Part shown: positions 6,277 to 13,652 of the stretch, one piece after another
Layout of the letters: each line of letters starts with the position of its first letter
How positions within the stretch are numbered: position 1 is the first letter of the stretch
DNA from: Clostridium sp. CAG:389
Lineage (GTDB): Bacteria > Bacillota > Clostridia > TANB77 > CAG-508
Direction: 5' to 3'
Length of the DNA: 16,243 nt
Assembly: GCA_000438255.1 (NCBI GenBank)
Contig: FR901945.1
Location: 1-16,243, forward strand
Program-made: the position numbers and the translations under genes
Notes under the pieces: generated by a model
What the model saw: only the letters and a program-made list of their open reading frames with translations
What the model was told of the DNA's origin: nothing
Databases searched by the model: none

Positions 6277-7953
6277 ATGAAAAAATCTTTAAAAAATACA
6301 AAAGGAATTACACTTATAGTGTTAGTAATAACTATTATAATTTTACTAATTTTATCAGGGATAACAATACAATCAATTACACATACAGGAATATTTAAAA
6401 ATGCAAAACAAGCACAATTAGAAAACAAAAGAGCACAAATAATAGAATATTTAAAACTTAAATTATTAAGTGAGCAAACAAACAATCCATTAGGAAGTGC
6501 AGAAGAAATAATAAAGGAGACAAGAAATAATATATTAGAAAATATAGATGACCTAAAAAAAATAGGAAGAGAAGTAACAATAGAAGACACAAGTACAGAA
6601 GAGGATGGTGAAAAGGTAAATATATATTTTTATGTAGTAGTAGACAAAGATGTATACAAAGTAGAATTAAATGATATCACATTTATAGGAGAATTGGGAA
6701 AATTTTTACCAATTATAACATTAAAATCTATATCAAATACAACAAGCACAATAACAGTAGAAGTAGAGACTAAAAGAAATCAAGGAGGAATATTAGAATA
6801 CTATATAAAAAGTGAAGATGATGAAGAATATAAATTAATAAAAACAACAACAGAAGAAAAACATACATATGAAGAATTAGAACAAGGAAAAAAATATAGT
6901 ATTAAGGTAATAGCAGTTGCAGAAAATAAGAAAAAAGCAGAAGTAATTACAGAACGAACAATAGGAAGTATAGAAGATCTAACAGAAGCAAATGCTAAAT
7001 TTACGTATAATCCAAATGATTGGACAAATACAGAAGTTATAGCAACAATAAGCACTGACATAAAGGGATATACAATACAAACGAGCAAAGATGGGAAGAC
7101 ATGGTTAGATACACCGTCACAAACAATGAGTAATAATGGAGCTGTATATGCAAGATTATGGGATGGAACAAACGCAGGAGGAATGTTGACAGGAAATGTA
7201 ACAAAAATAGATAAAAAAGCACCAACATTTACGATAAATGCAACAAGTGGAAAAATTGGTACAAATAGTACAATTGCTTTTGATAATATAGTAGAAAAGG
7301 AAAGTGGAATATTGGGATATTATATAGGTCAAGATAATCCAACAACTACGAACGTTTCCTTTGGTGAGAGTACTTCTAGAACTATTAATAAATCTGGAAT
7401 ATGGTATCTTGCTATTAAAGACAATGCTGGAAATGTTTCAAACGTTCAAAGTATAAAATACTATACACTTACATTGAATAGTGATGGAGCATCAAATTAT
7501 ACATCAAATAGTACATTTATTAAGGAAGGAACAACTATCACTTTGCCAACCGGATTAACAAAAAGTGGAGCAAAAGCAAATACTTGGGCAAAAACACAGG
7601 GAACTACAAGTGATGCACTAAGCTCAGTTATTGTAGATGGAAATATTAATTTATATCCAGTATGGAAAATAACAACACAAGTATTACATGAAGGAGATGT
7701 TGGCACAGCTGCTTCATATACATATACAAATGATACAGGTAAATATCTTACTGTTACATATACTTGTAAATCATGGTCACCAGGAACTACACAACATACA
7801 GATGTTTATCTTAACGGATTTAGTGGAACTAGATTAGATCAATTGGTTAATACAACATCAACACGAAGTGTAACATTAGCACCAGGAGAGTACCTGATGG
7901 TTTATAACTATAAAGGAGCATATTGTAACTTCTACTTAATAGCTAATTTATAA
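6277..7953 (+). CDS. Prepilin-like surface protein with fibronectin-III and Ig-like repeats
   Basis: The 558-residue product begins with KGITLIVLVITIIILLILSGI (Gly10 followed by a hydrophobic helix), a prepilin-type signal again lacking Glu at mature position 5, and an extended helix (about 33-75). Residues about 148-230 resemble a fibronectin type III domain (TLKSISNTTSTITVEVE, then TYEELEQGKKYSIKVIAVA). Next come beta-rich segments with KIDKKAPTFTINATSG and GIWYLAIKDNAGNVSN, typical of Ig-like bacterial surface repeats. A segment resembling InlB-type repeats (YTLTLNSDGASNYTSNST) ends in LYPVWK. About 90 C-terminal residues (VLHEGDVGTAASYTYTN) form an unassigned beta domain. There is no LPXTG sorting motif, so anchoring is probably by the N-terminal helix. 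AAGGGAG precedes ATG 6277 by about 11 nt. Adhesion is inferred; no ligand can be named. Confidence 0.8.
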   Translation: MKKSLKNTKGITLIVLVITIIILLILSGITIQSITHTGIFKNAKQAQLENKRAQIIEYLKLKLLSEQTNNPLGSAEEIIKETRNNILENIDDLKKIGREVTIEDTSTEEDGEKVNIYFYVVVDKDVYKVELNDITFIGELGKFLPIITLKSISNTTSTITVEVETKRNQGGILEYYIKSEDDEEYKLIKTTTEEKHTYEELEQGKKYSIKVIAVAENKKKAEVITERTIGSIEDLTEANAKFTYNPNDWTNTEVIATISTDIKGYTIQTSKDGKTWLDTPSQTMSNNGAVYARLWDGTNAGGMLTGNVTKIDKKAPTFTINATSGKIGTNSTIAFDNIVEKESGILGYYIGQDNPTTTNVSFGESTSRTINKSGIWYLAIKDNAGNVSNVQSIKYYTLTLNSDGASNYTSNSTFIKEGTTITLPTGLTKSGAKANTWAKTQGTTSDALSSVIVDGNINLYPVWKITTQVLHEGDVGTAASYTYTNDTGKYLTVTYTCKSWSPGTTQHTDVYLNGFSGTRLDQLVNTTSTRSVTLAPGEYLMVYNYKGAYCNFYLIANL

Positions 7954-8018
7954 AAAACAAAATCATCTTATGTCGAAACTTGCGATGAAAACAGCAAAAA
8001 ACTAAACATTAAAAGTAA

Positions 8019-8064
8019 AAAAGCCTAATAAAAATTAATAACAAATAATTTTTAGGAGGCTTTT
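8019..8064 (+). promoter_or_regulatory. Hairpin that contains the next gene's ribosome-binding site
   Basis: Outer stem AAAAGCCT/AGGCTTTT (8019-8026 with 8057-8064) and inner stem AAAAATTA/TAATTTTT (8030-8037 with 8046-8053) are separated by a 3x3 internal loop. The right arm includes AGGAGG (8054-8059), the ribosome-binding site of the gene starting at 8069. It may act as a terminator of the upstream gene (T4 tail), as a translational switch, or both. Confidence 0.6.
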
Positions 8065-8068
8065 AACT

Positions 8069-8791
8069 ATGCAAAAAAAACAAACACACCACTACCAATA
8101 CACAAAAACAAAAGAAAAAAGTAAAAAGAAAATCATAATAACACTAATTATAATAACACTAATAATAGGGACAACAACAATTTTTATAAAAAATAAGAAC
8201 AAAACGGCTAAAAATTTAAAAATTGGAAACAATAGTAGTAGTCAAGAAATTGTAGATTACATTTTAAATATTAGTTCATATGAAACACAAATAGAAGTAG
8301 AAGTAAAAAGCAACAAAAACAGTAATAAATACAAAATGAAACAAAAATACATAGACAACCAAAACAATACACAAGAAGTATTAGAACCAAGCAATATACA
8401 AGGAGTAAAAATAATAAAAGAAGGAAATACACTAAGAATTGAAAATACACAATTAAGTCTAACAAAAATTATAGAAAATTATCAAGAAATAACACAAAAC
8501 AATATGGATTTAGCAAACTTTATAGAAAACTATAAAAACAATACAAACTCAAAATTCAAAGAAGAAAATAATCAAATAATAATGGAAACAACTGCAAAAA
8601 CAGAAAACAACTATCAAAAATATGAAAAACTATATGTATCAAAAGAAAATGGAAAACCAACAAAAATGGAAATAAAAGATACTAACCAAAACACAATAAT
8701 TTACATAATATATAATGAGATAAATATAAATCAAATAGCAAATCAAAAAATATATGCATTCAAACTATTTGGAACACCAAAAGAAATATAG
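8069..8791 (+). CDS. Membrane-anchored GerS/LolA-like protein
   Basis: The 240-residue product has a basic N-terminus, one transmembrane segment (about residues 21-41), then an Asn/Lys/Thr-rich extracytoplasmic domain. The stretch ISSYETQIEVEVKSNKNSNKYKMKQKYIDNQNNTQEVLEPSNIQGVKI (about 69-116) resembles the LolA-like fold of clostridial GerS-type germination lipoproteins (EVEVxSNKNxxxYxxxQ, EVLEPxNxxG). No lipobox Cys is present, so this copy would be held by its signal anchor rather than as a lipoprotein. Synteny supports the idea: as I recall, such genes lie near alr/ndoA in clostridia, and ndoA follows here by 73 bp. GerS proteins act in spore cortex hydrolysis; whether this one does is unknown. 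The ribosome-binding site is AGGAGG within a hairpin. Confidence 0.6.
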   Translation: MQKKQTHHYQYTKTKEKSKKKIIITLIIITLIIGTTTIFIKNKNKTAKNLKIGNNSSSQEIVDYILNISSYETQIEVEVKSNKNSNKYKMKQKYIDNQNNTQEVLEPSNIQGVKIIKEGNTLRIENTQLSLTKIIENYQEITQNNMDLANFIENYKNNTNSKFKEENNQIIMETTAKTENNYQKYEKLYVSKENGKPTKMEIKDTNQNTIIYIIYNEININQIANQKIYAFKLFGTPKEI

Positions 8792-8864
8792 AAAAATATT
8801 TATCTTTGCAAACTAATATAAAAAAACACATACTTGACATATACCAATATTAGGAGTGAAGGTT

Positions 8865-9215
8865 ATGGTAATAAAAAGAGGAGATATGTTTTATGCAGAT
8901 TTAAGCCCAGTTGTTGGTTCAGAGCAGGGGGGTATAAGACCTGTTTTAATAATTCAAAATGATATGGGTAATAAATATAGTCCAACAGTAATTGCTGCGG
9001 CTATAACGTCACAAATGAATAAAACAAAGCTACCAACACATATAGAAATAGATTCAGAACAATGTGGATTAAAAAATAATTCTGTTGTCTTAGCAGAACA
9101 AATCAGAACAATTGACAAAAGCAGATTAAAAGAAAAAATAGGACATATTGAAGATGAAAAAATTATAAATAAAATAAATAATGCACTAGGAGTAAGCTTT
9201 GGATTAGAAGAATAA
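8865..9215 (+). CDS. ndoA: NdoA/EndoA endoribonuclease (MazF/PemK-family toxin)
   Basis: This is a 116-residue MazF-family protein, the same length as the B. subtilis EndoA enzyme that cleaves mRNA at UACAU. Family landmarks are clear: VIKRGDMFYADLSPVVGSEQGG (2-23), RPVLIIQND (25-33), SPTVIAAAITS, KLPTHIEID, and the C-terminal VLAEQIRTIDKSRL. The catalytic RPVL Arg and the downstream Thr/Ser region are intact, so activity is expected. Start: TAGGAG at 8851-8856 is 8 nt before ATG 8865; GTG 8856 lies inside that ribosome-binding site. In B. subtilis the toxin is preceded by its antitoxin gene ndoAI, but here the 73-bp upstream gap has none, and the preceding gene is the GerS-like protein. A shared bidirectional terminator follows immediately. 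Confidence 0.95.
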   Translation: MVIKRGDMFYADLSPVVGSEQGGIRPVLIIQNDMGNKYSPTVIAAAITSQMNKTKLPTHIEIDSEQCGLKNNSVVLAEQIRTIDKSRLKEKIGHIEDEKIINKINNALGVSFGLEE

Positions 9216-9260
9216 AAAATAGGCTGATTCATTAAAAACAAAAGAATCAGCCTATTTTTT
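9214..9260. terminator. Bidirectional terminator between ndoA and the HD-GYP gene
   Basis: A perfect 17-bp stem, AAAAAATAGGCTGATTC (9214-9230) with 9244-9260, has a 13-nt loop. It overlaps the last bases of both convergent genes and provides a T tail on each strand. Confidence 0.9.
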
Positions 9261-10197
9261 ATACTTTTAACTTTTTAAAAAGTTTAATTTCATTAAATAA
9301 TTTATCAATAAGAATAGATTTTTCATCTACAATTTTGCGATAAGAATTCAAAACATCAGAATAATTATCAACAGTTTCAAATCCTACAAGTAAAGACTTC
9401 ATACCTTCTAAATAATAATTTTGCTTTTTTGTATCAGAAGCAGATTGCCTTTTTTTATCATATTTTTCAATTTCAGAAAGACGTTTGATATCATTTTTTA
9501 AATCTTTCAAATAATCCATAATACAAGAAATTTCATATTCAGTATCATCAATAAGAACTTTAATTAAAGCTTTAACAATACTAGGATTAAGCATACCAAC
9601 AGATTTGTCTTTAACAGGAACTCTGTAAGAATCAGGGTTTTCAATAGGTTTACATTCATTTAATAGAATTTTAAGTGTATCTATAATTTCAATATGAGAT
9701 TTATATTGACGTTTGCTAATAATGGCATCAAATTCATCAGCAACACGGATTATTTGACCTTCAAGAGGAATTTCGTTTTTAACAAGAGCATTAGGATAAC
9801 CAACACCATTTAATGCTTCGTGATGATATATTGGACCAGCTGCATAAGGACGCAACTTTAAATCATCCATACAAATTTTATATCCAATTGTAGTATGAGT
9901 TTTCATTATTTGAAATTCTTCTTCTGTCAGAGCAGATTGCTTTTGTAATATACTAGACGGTATAAATTGTTTACCAATATCATGTAAATAAGCACAAATT
10001 GTACAGTATTCGGTAAAATCTTTTGATAAATGTAAATATTGACATATTCTACAAACAATACTTGCAACATTCTCAGAATGTTTTCTAGTAAAAACATCTA
10101 AACTTCCTAAAATATTTAATTGATATTGCATACTTTTATCTAAGTTGTAAGATTTTAAAGTAGTTTTATCATAAAAATCAAATTCTTCTTTTGCCAT
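9259..10197 (-). CDS. HD-GYP domain cyclic-di-nucleotide phosphodiesterase
   Basis: HD-GYP proteins hydrolyse cyclic dinucleotides, mainly c-di-GMP. This 312-residue cytoplasmic protein carries the metal-site motifs in order: RKHSENVA (His40), LHDIGK (His72-Asp73), KTHTTIG (His101), HHE (His125-His126) and VADEFDAI (Asp154). The name motif is present as HHEALNGVGYP, with Asn where HHExxDGxGYP usually has Asp. An N-terminal stretch of about 30 residues and a long helical C-terminus (about 215-312, Lys/Glu-rich, probably coiled coil) flank it; there is no receiver or membrane segment. ATG 10197 is chosen because AAAGAGG lies upstream and the longer reading from TTG 10257 overlaps the promoter -35. 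It is divergent from aspS. Substrate specificity is not proven. Confidence 0.9.
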   Translation of the reverse strand: MAKEEFDFYDKTTLKSYNLDKSMQYQLNILGSLDVFTRKHSENVASIVCRICQYLHLSKDFTEYCTICAYLHDIGKQFIPSSILQKQSALTEEEFQIMKTHTTIGYKICMDDLKLRPYAAGPIYHHEALNGVGYPNALVKNEIPLEGQIIRVADEFDAIISKRQYKSHIEIIDTLKILLNECKPIENPDSYRVPVKDKSVGMLNPSIVKALIKVLIDDTEYEISCIMDYLKDLKNDIKRLSEIEKYDKKRQSASDTKKQNYYLEGMKSLLVGFETVDNYSDVLNSYRKIVDEKSILIDKLFNEIKLFKKLKV

Positions 10198-10228
10198 AAT
10201 AGACCTCTTTTCTAATTGTACTAAAATT

Positions 10229-10257
10229 ATTGTAACAAAAAGAATAAAAAAATTCAA
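10229..10257 (-). promoter_or_regulatory. Promoter of the HD-GYP gene
   Basis: On the minus strand TTGAAT (10257-10252) and TACAAT (10234-10229) are 17 bp apart, about 30 bases before the chosen start. Confidence 0.7.
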
Positions 10258-10372
10258 GGATATTATTATATGAAAAAATAAGAAAAAATTTTTATCTAAC
10301 TGTAACCAACAAATGCAAAAAAATAGATTTTAAATGTATATAAATATTGTAATATTCATAAAATTGTGATAT

Positions 10373-10378
10373 TATAAT
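10373..10378 (+). promoter_or_regulatory. Possible -10 box of aspS
   Basis: Consensus TATAAT lies 27 bases upstream of the aspS start. The best -35 candidate, TTGTAA at 10347-10352, is 20 bp away, so the pairing is poor. No T-box leader or AGGGTGG antiterminator sequence is visible in the roughly 200-bp gap. Confidence 0.45.
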
Positions 10379-10405
10379 ACACAAAGTAAAAATGGAGGAA
10401 TAACA

Positions 10406-12148
10406 ATGTATAGAACAAAAACATGTGGAGAATTAAACATAAGAAATGTAAATGAAACAGTAGAACTAGCAGGATGGATACAAAAAATAAGAGATCTAGG
10501 AGCAATGATATTCATCGATTTAAGAGACCAATTTGGAATAACACAAATAGTGATAAATAACGAAGAATTACAAAAACAAGCAAAAGAACTAACAACAGAA
10601 AGTTGTATCCACATTTCAGGAAAAGTTGTGGAAAGAAGTAACAAAAATACAAAAATTCCAACAGGAGAAATAGAAGTAATAGCAAATGAAATAGAAATAT
10701 TAGGAAAATGTAAAAATGTACTTCCATTCGAAATAAATACAGACCAAGAAGTAAGAGAAGATTTAAGATTAGAATATAGATTTTTAGATTTAAGAAACGA
10801 AAAATTACATAACAACATTTTACTTCGTTCAAAAATCTTAAAAACACTAAGAGACAGAATGGACGAATTAGGATTCGCAGAAATTCAAACACCAATATTA
10901 GCAAACTCATCACCAGAAGGTGCAAGAGACTATTTAGTACCAAGTAGACTAAATCCAGGAGAATTTTATGCATTACCACAAGCACCACAACAATTTAAAC
11001 AATTGTTAATGGTATCTGGATTTGATAAATACTTCCAAATAGCACCATGTTTTAGAGATGAAGACCCAAGAGCAGACAGAGCACCAGGGGAATTTTATCA
11101 ATTAGATTTTGAAATGAGTTTTGCAACACAAGAAGACGTATTTAAAGTAATAGAAGAAGTTGTACCATATACATTTAAAAAATTTACAACATGGAAAGTT
11201 GATGAAGGACCATTTGTAAAAATTCCATATAGAGAAGCAATGGAAAAATACGGAATTGATAAACCAGATTTAAGAAATCCATTAATAATAGAAGATGTAA
11301 CAAAATGTTTTGCAAATTCAGATTTTAAAGCATTTGAAGGAAAAACAATAAAAGCAATAATAGTTCCAAATGGAGCTGAACAAGGTAGAAAATTCTTTGA
11401 CAAGATGACAGAATATGCTACATCTGATGAAGTTGGAGCAAAAGGATTAGCTTGGACAAAATATGAACAATCAGGTGAAATTACAGGTGGAATTGCAAAA
11501 TTCATTACAGAAGAAATAAAAAATCAATTAATAAATGAATTTGGAATGAATAAAAATTCAAGTGTATTCTTTATAGCAGATGAATTCAAAACAGCACAAA
11601 AAATAGCAGGATTAATCAGAATAGAATTAGGAAAAAGATTAGACTTACTAGAAAAAGATGTTTACAGATTCTGCTATATAGTAGATTTCCCAATGTATGA
11701 ATTATCAGATGAAGGAACAATAGACTTTAACCACAATCCATTTTCAATGCCACAAGGTGGAATGGAAGCATTAGAAACAAAAGATCCATTAGATATATTG
11801 GCATATCAATATGACTTGGTATGTAATGGGTATGAAATGGCATCAGGAGCAGTAAGAAATCATAATCCAGAAATAATGGTAAAAGCTTTTGAAATTGCTG
11901 GATACCAAGAGGAAGATGTTAAAAATAGATTTGGTGCATTATATAATGCATTCCAATATGGAACACCTCCACATGCTGGAGCAGCTCCTGGGGTAGATAG
12001 AATGGTGATGTTAATTGAAGATTCTCAAAATATTAGAGAAGTTATTGCATTCCCTAAAAATAAGAGAGCAAGAGATTTACTTATGAGAGCACCATCTGTT
12101 GTTTCTGAACAACAATTAAAAGATGTTCATATTAAATTAGATTTATAA
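10406..12148 (+). CDS. aspS: Aspartyl-tRNA synthetase
   Basis: This class II synthetase charges tRNA-Asp. The 580-residue product has the full bacterial architecture: an N-terminal OB-fold anticodon-binding domain (GWIQKIRDLGAMIFIDLRD, 23-41), the SPEGARDYLVPSR and PQAPQQFKQLLMVSG active-site region (169-205), motif 2 CFRDEDPRADRAPGEF (215-230) followed by YQLDFEMSF, the bacterial insertion domain (about 280-400), FNHNPFSMPQGG, and motif 3 GAAPGVDRMVML (525-536). Motif 2 and flanking sequence resemble the alphaproteobacterial-style subtype (FRDED-RADR-PGEFYQLD) more than the FRDEDLRADRQPEFTQ form usual in Bacillus. Residue 31 is Leu, the position reported to be His in many non-discriminating enzymes that also charge tRNA-Asn. 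GGAGG precedes ATG 10406 by 7 nt. The gene is monocistronic with its own terminator. Confidence 0.97.
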   Translation: MYRTKTCGELNIRNVNETVELAGWIQKIRDLGAMIFIDLRDQFGITQIVINNEELQKQAKELTTESCIHISGKVVERSNKNTKIPTGEIEVIANEIEILGKCKNVLPFEINTDQEVREDLRLEYRFLDLRNEKLHNNILLRSKILKTLRDRMDELGFAEIQTPILANSSPEGARDYLVPSRLNPGEFYALPQAPQQFKQLLMVSGFDKYFQIAPCFRDEDPRADRAPGEFYQLDFEMSFATQEDVFKVIEEVVPYTFKKFTTWKVDEGPFVKIPYREAMEKYGIDKPDLRNPLIIEDVTKCFANSDFKAFEGKTIKAIIVPNGAEQGRKFFDKMTEYATSDEVGAKGLAWTKYEQSGEITGGIAKFITEEIKNQLINEFGMNKNSSVFFIADEFKTAQKIAGLIRIELGKRLDLLEKDVYRFCYIVDFPMYELSDEGTIDFNHNPFSMPQGGMEALETKDPLDILAYQYDLVCNGYEMASGAVRNHNPEIMVKAFEIAGYQEEDVKNRFGALYNAFQYGTPPHAGAAPGVDRMVMLIEDSQNIREVIAFPKNKRARDLLMRAPSVVSEQQLKDVHIKLDL

Positions 12149-12155
12149 AATTATC

Positions 12156-12189
12156 AAAAAATAGTACTAAAATGAAGTACTATTTTTTT
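12156..12189 (+). terminator. Intrinsic terminator after aspS
   Basis: A 13-bp stem AAAAAATAGTACT (12156-12168 with 12176-12188), a 7-nt loop and seven T begin 8 bases after the aspS stop. Confidence 0.9.
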
Positions 12190-12303
12190 CTGGCTTAAAA
12201 TGTATATATATAAGATTTGATAATTTTTCTGGTTCAATATGCAATATAGAATTTTTAAAATAATTTAATGGCACTATATTAAATAAAAATATATTGGTTT
12301 ATA

Positions 12304-12332
12304 TTGATAAAATTTACATAATGTGGTAGAAT
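12304..12332 (+). promoter_or_regulatory. Promoter of the PIN-domain gene
   Basis: TTGATA (12304-12309) and TAGAAT (12327-12332) are 17 bp apart, with a TG-N extension before the -10 (TGGTAGAAT). The leader to the start codon is about 55 nt. The rest of 12190-12303 shows no gene. Confidence 0.7.
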
Positions 12333-12392
12333 ATATTTAACTATTGTATAAATAAAAGCTAGATATAGCAGAAAGGAAGGTTTTTACTATTT

Positions 12393-13568
12393 ATGAAAGA
12401 GATTATTGAAAGATTTATACGGACAGGAAAAACAACAGCAGAAATACAGTCTGAAATAATTGAATTTCCAGATGATATCACAACTGAATATTTAGAAAAG
12501 CTTGGATTTGAAGAAATTGATGCTATTAAACTAAAATGGAAACTTAGACAAAATGATAGAATTAGAGAAGCAGAAATAAAAGCAGCAAAAGGACGAAGAA
12601 TACTGTTAAAAGAAGGAGGATATCAATTTTCACCAAATGCAGACCCATATTATATATTATTAGACACAAGTGCATTGCTCACTAAGAGAGGAAGGGACGT
12701 AATAAGAAAAAGTAAAAAAGACATAATACTAGAAGCAACAATACAAGAAATAGACAATGTTTTTATTGAGACATTAAGAAAAAATAAAAAGGATTTAATG
12801 GACAATGCTAATATAAAAACCATAAGTGAGTATAAAAGAACAATATTTAATCAATCTAAATTTAAAAAGAGACACATAGAGTGTGAAGATAAATATTGTG
12901 ATACAAAGATACTGTACTATATTAACAGTGTTGCATTAGAACGAAGACCAACACTATTAACAGCAGATTATAATCTTGCAAGTAGGGCTGATGCCTATGG
13001 ATTCGAGTACATATTTGTGTACAAAACAAAAGGTGAAAAGAGCAAAAAACAAAGCACAGAAGTACAAGAAAGCGATATCAAAGTACAAAGCACAGAAGTA
13101 CAAGAAAGCAATATCAAAGTACAAAGCACAGAAGTGCAAGAAAACGATATCAAAGCACAAAGCACAGAAGTGCAAGAAAGTGATAACAAATCCAAAAGTG
13201 CAGAGATAGAAGGAAGGGCTAATAAAAATCAACAAACAAATTCCAAAGAAGTGATACATGGAATTAAGTTTGAAGTAAAATACAATAAAATCACAGTAAA
13301 TGGCTTTAATAAAAGAGCTAAAACATTTTTTGTTAAAGGTACAGACAGCACATTATCAAGAAAAAAAGATGAAAGAAAAATAGAAAATATTGACTTGATA
13401 ATAATGTTACTAAGGCAAAGAGGCAACAGAGAAGTGAGGATAATAAAAATAAAAATAGTGAACAACCAAATAAAAACGGACGAAGAAATCATAAAATTCG
13501 TCAATGAAATTTACCAAAGCAAAGTACCAGAAGAAATAGAGGAAGAGGCACGGATGATGTTAGTTTAA
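12393..13568 (+). CDS. PIN-domain protein with internal 12-residue tandem repeat
   Basis: Residues about 87-212 form a PIN nuclease-like domain: YILLDTSALL (Asp91), TIQEIDNVF (Glu119), CDTKILYYI (Asp170) and LLTADYNLA (Asp192) supply the four acidic metal ligands expected of an active RNase. An uncharacterised helical N-terminus (1-85) precedes it. It is followed by four tandem 12-residue units (K-x-QSTEVQE-S/N-D/N-I) plus a degenerate fifth, a hydrophilic linker. A C-terminal domain (about 290-391, GIKFEVKYNKITVNGFNKRAKTF onward) is unrecognised. PIN proteins commonly act as toxins or in rRNA/mRNA processing, but no antitoxin gene is adjacent and the size is far above VapC, so a toxin role is not supported. 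ATG 12393 follows GAAAGGAAGG by 12 nt. The promoter and terminator make it a single-gene unit. Confidence 0.8.
   Translation: MKEIIERFIRTGKTTAEIQSEIIEFPDDITTEYLEKLGFEEIDAIKLKWKLRQNDRIREAEIKAAKGRRILLKEGGYQFSPNADPYYILLDTSALLTKRGRDVIRKSKKDIILEATIQEIDNVFIETLRKNKKDLMDNANIKTISEYKRTIFNQSKFKKRHIECEDKYCDTKILYYINSVALERRPTLLTADYNLASRADAYGFEYIFVYKTKGEKSKKQSTEVQESDIKVQSTEVQESNIKVQSTEVQENDIKAQSTEVQESDNKSKSAEIEGRANKNQQTNSKEVIHGIKFEVKYNKITVNGFNKRAKTFFVKGTDSTLSRKKDERKIENIDLIIMLLRQRGNREVRIIKIKIVNNQIKTDEEIIKFVNEIYQSKVPEEIEEEARMMLV
13044..13223 (+). repeat. 36-bp in-frame tandem repeat in the PIN gene
   Basis: Units start at 13044, 13080, 13116 and 13152, nearly identical in DNA (AGCACAGAAGTACAAGAA core, with GTA/GTG and AGC/AAC changes). 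A degenerate fifth unit begins at 13188 (KSKSAEIEGRAN). Each unit encodes 12 residues. The near-identity at synonymous positions indicates recent expansion. Confidence 0.9.
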
Positions 13569-13573
13569 AGCAG

Positions 13574-13601
13574 AAAAGTCTAGTTAACCACTAGACTTTT
13601 T
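13574..13601 (+). terminator. Intrinsic terminator after the PIN gene
   Basis: An 11-bp stem AAAAGTCTAGT (13574-13584 with 13590-13600), a 5-nt loop and a T5 run. Its right arm also contains the likely -35 box of the next gene. Confidence 0.85.
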
Positions 13602-13619
13602 GCATATTTATGATATAAT
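13592..13619 (+). promoter_or_regulatory. Promoter of the TSCPD gene
   Basis: TAGACT (13592-13597) and TATAAT (13614-13619) are 16 bp apart, with an extended TGA before the -10. The -35 lies within the terminator stem of the preceding gene. Confidence 0.55.
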
Positions 13620-13652
13620 AAAACAAAAATATAGCAAAAATGGAGGTAACAA

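Noticed and set aside
8834..8839. TTGACA before ndoA as a promoter -35.
   Set aside because: No acceptable -10 lies 16-18 bp downstream; the expected position falls on the ribosome-binding site.
10198..10257. N-terminal extension of the HD-GYP protein with a hydrophobic segment.
   Set aside because: The region holds the promoter boxes, and the inner ATG has a good ribosome-binding site, so the apparent membrane segment is probably an artefact.
12185..12242. Two copies of TTTTTCTGG followed by similar sequence after aspS.
   Set aside because: Only 9 identical bases, with weak similarity beyond; not convincing as a repeat element.
13044..13223. Tandem 36-bp units as a CRISPR array.
   Set aside because: Units are contiguous without spacers and in frame within a protein gene.
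12957..13259. Alternative open frames on both strands over the repeat.
   Set aside because: All frames stay open because the 36-bp unit is a multiple of three; none has a start signal or family similarity.
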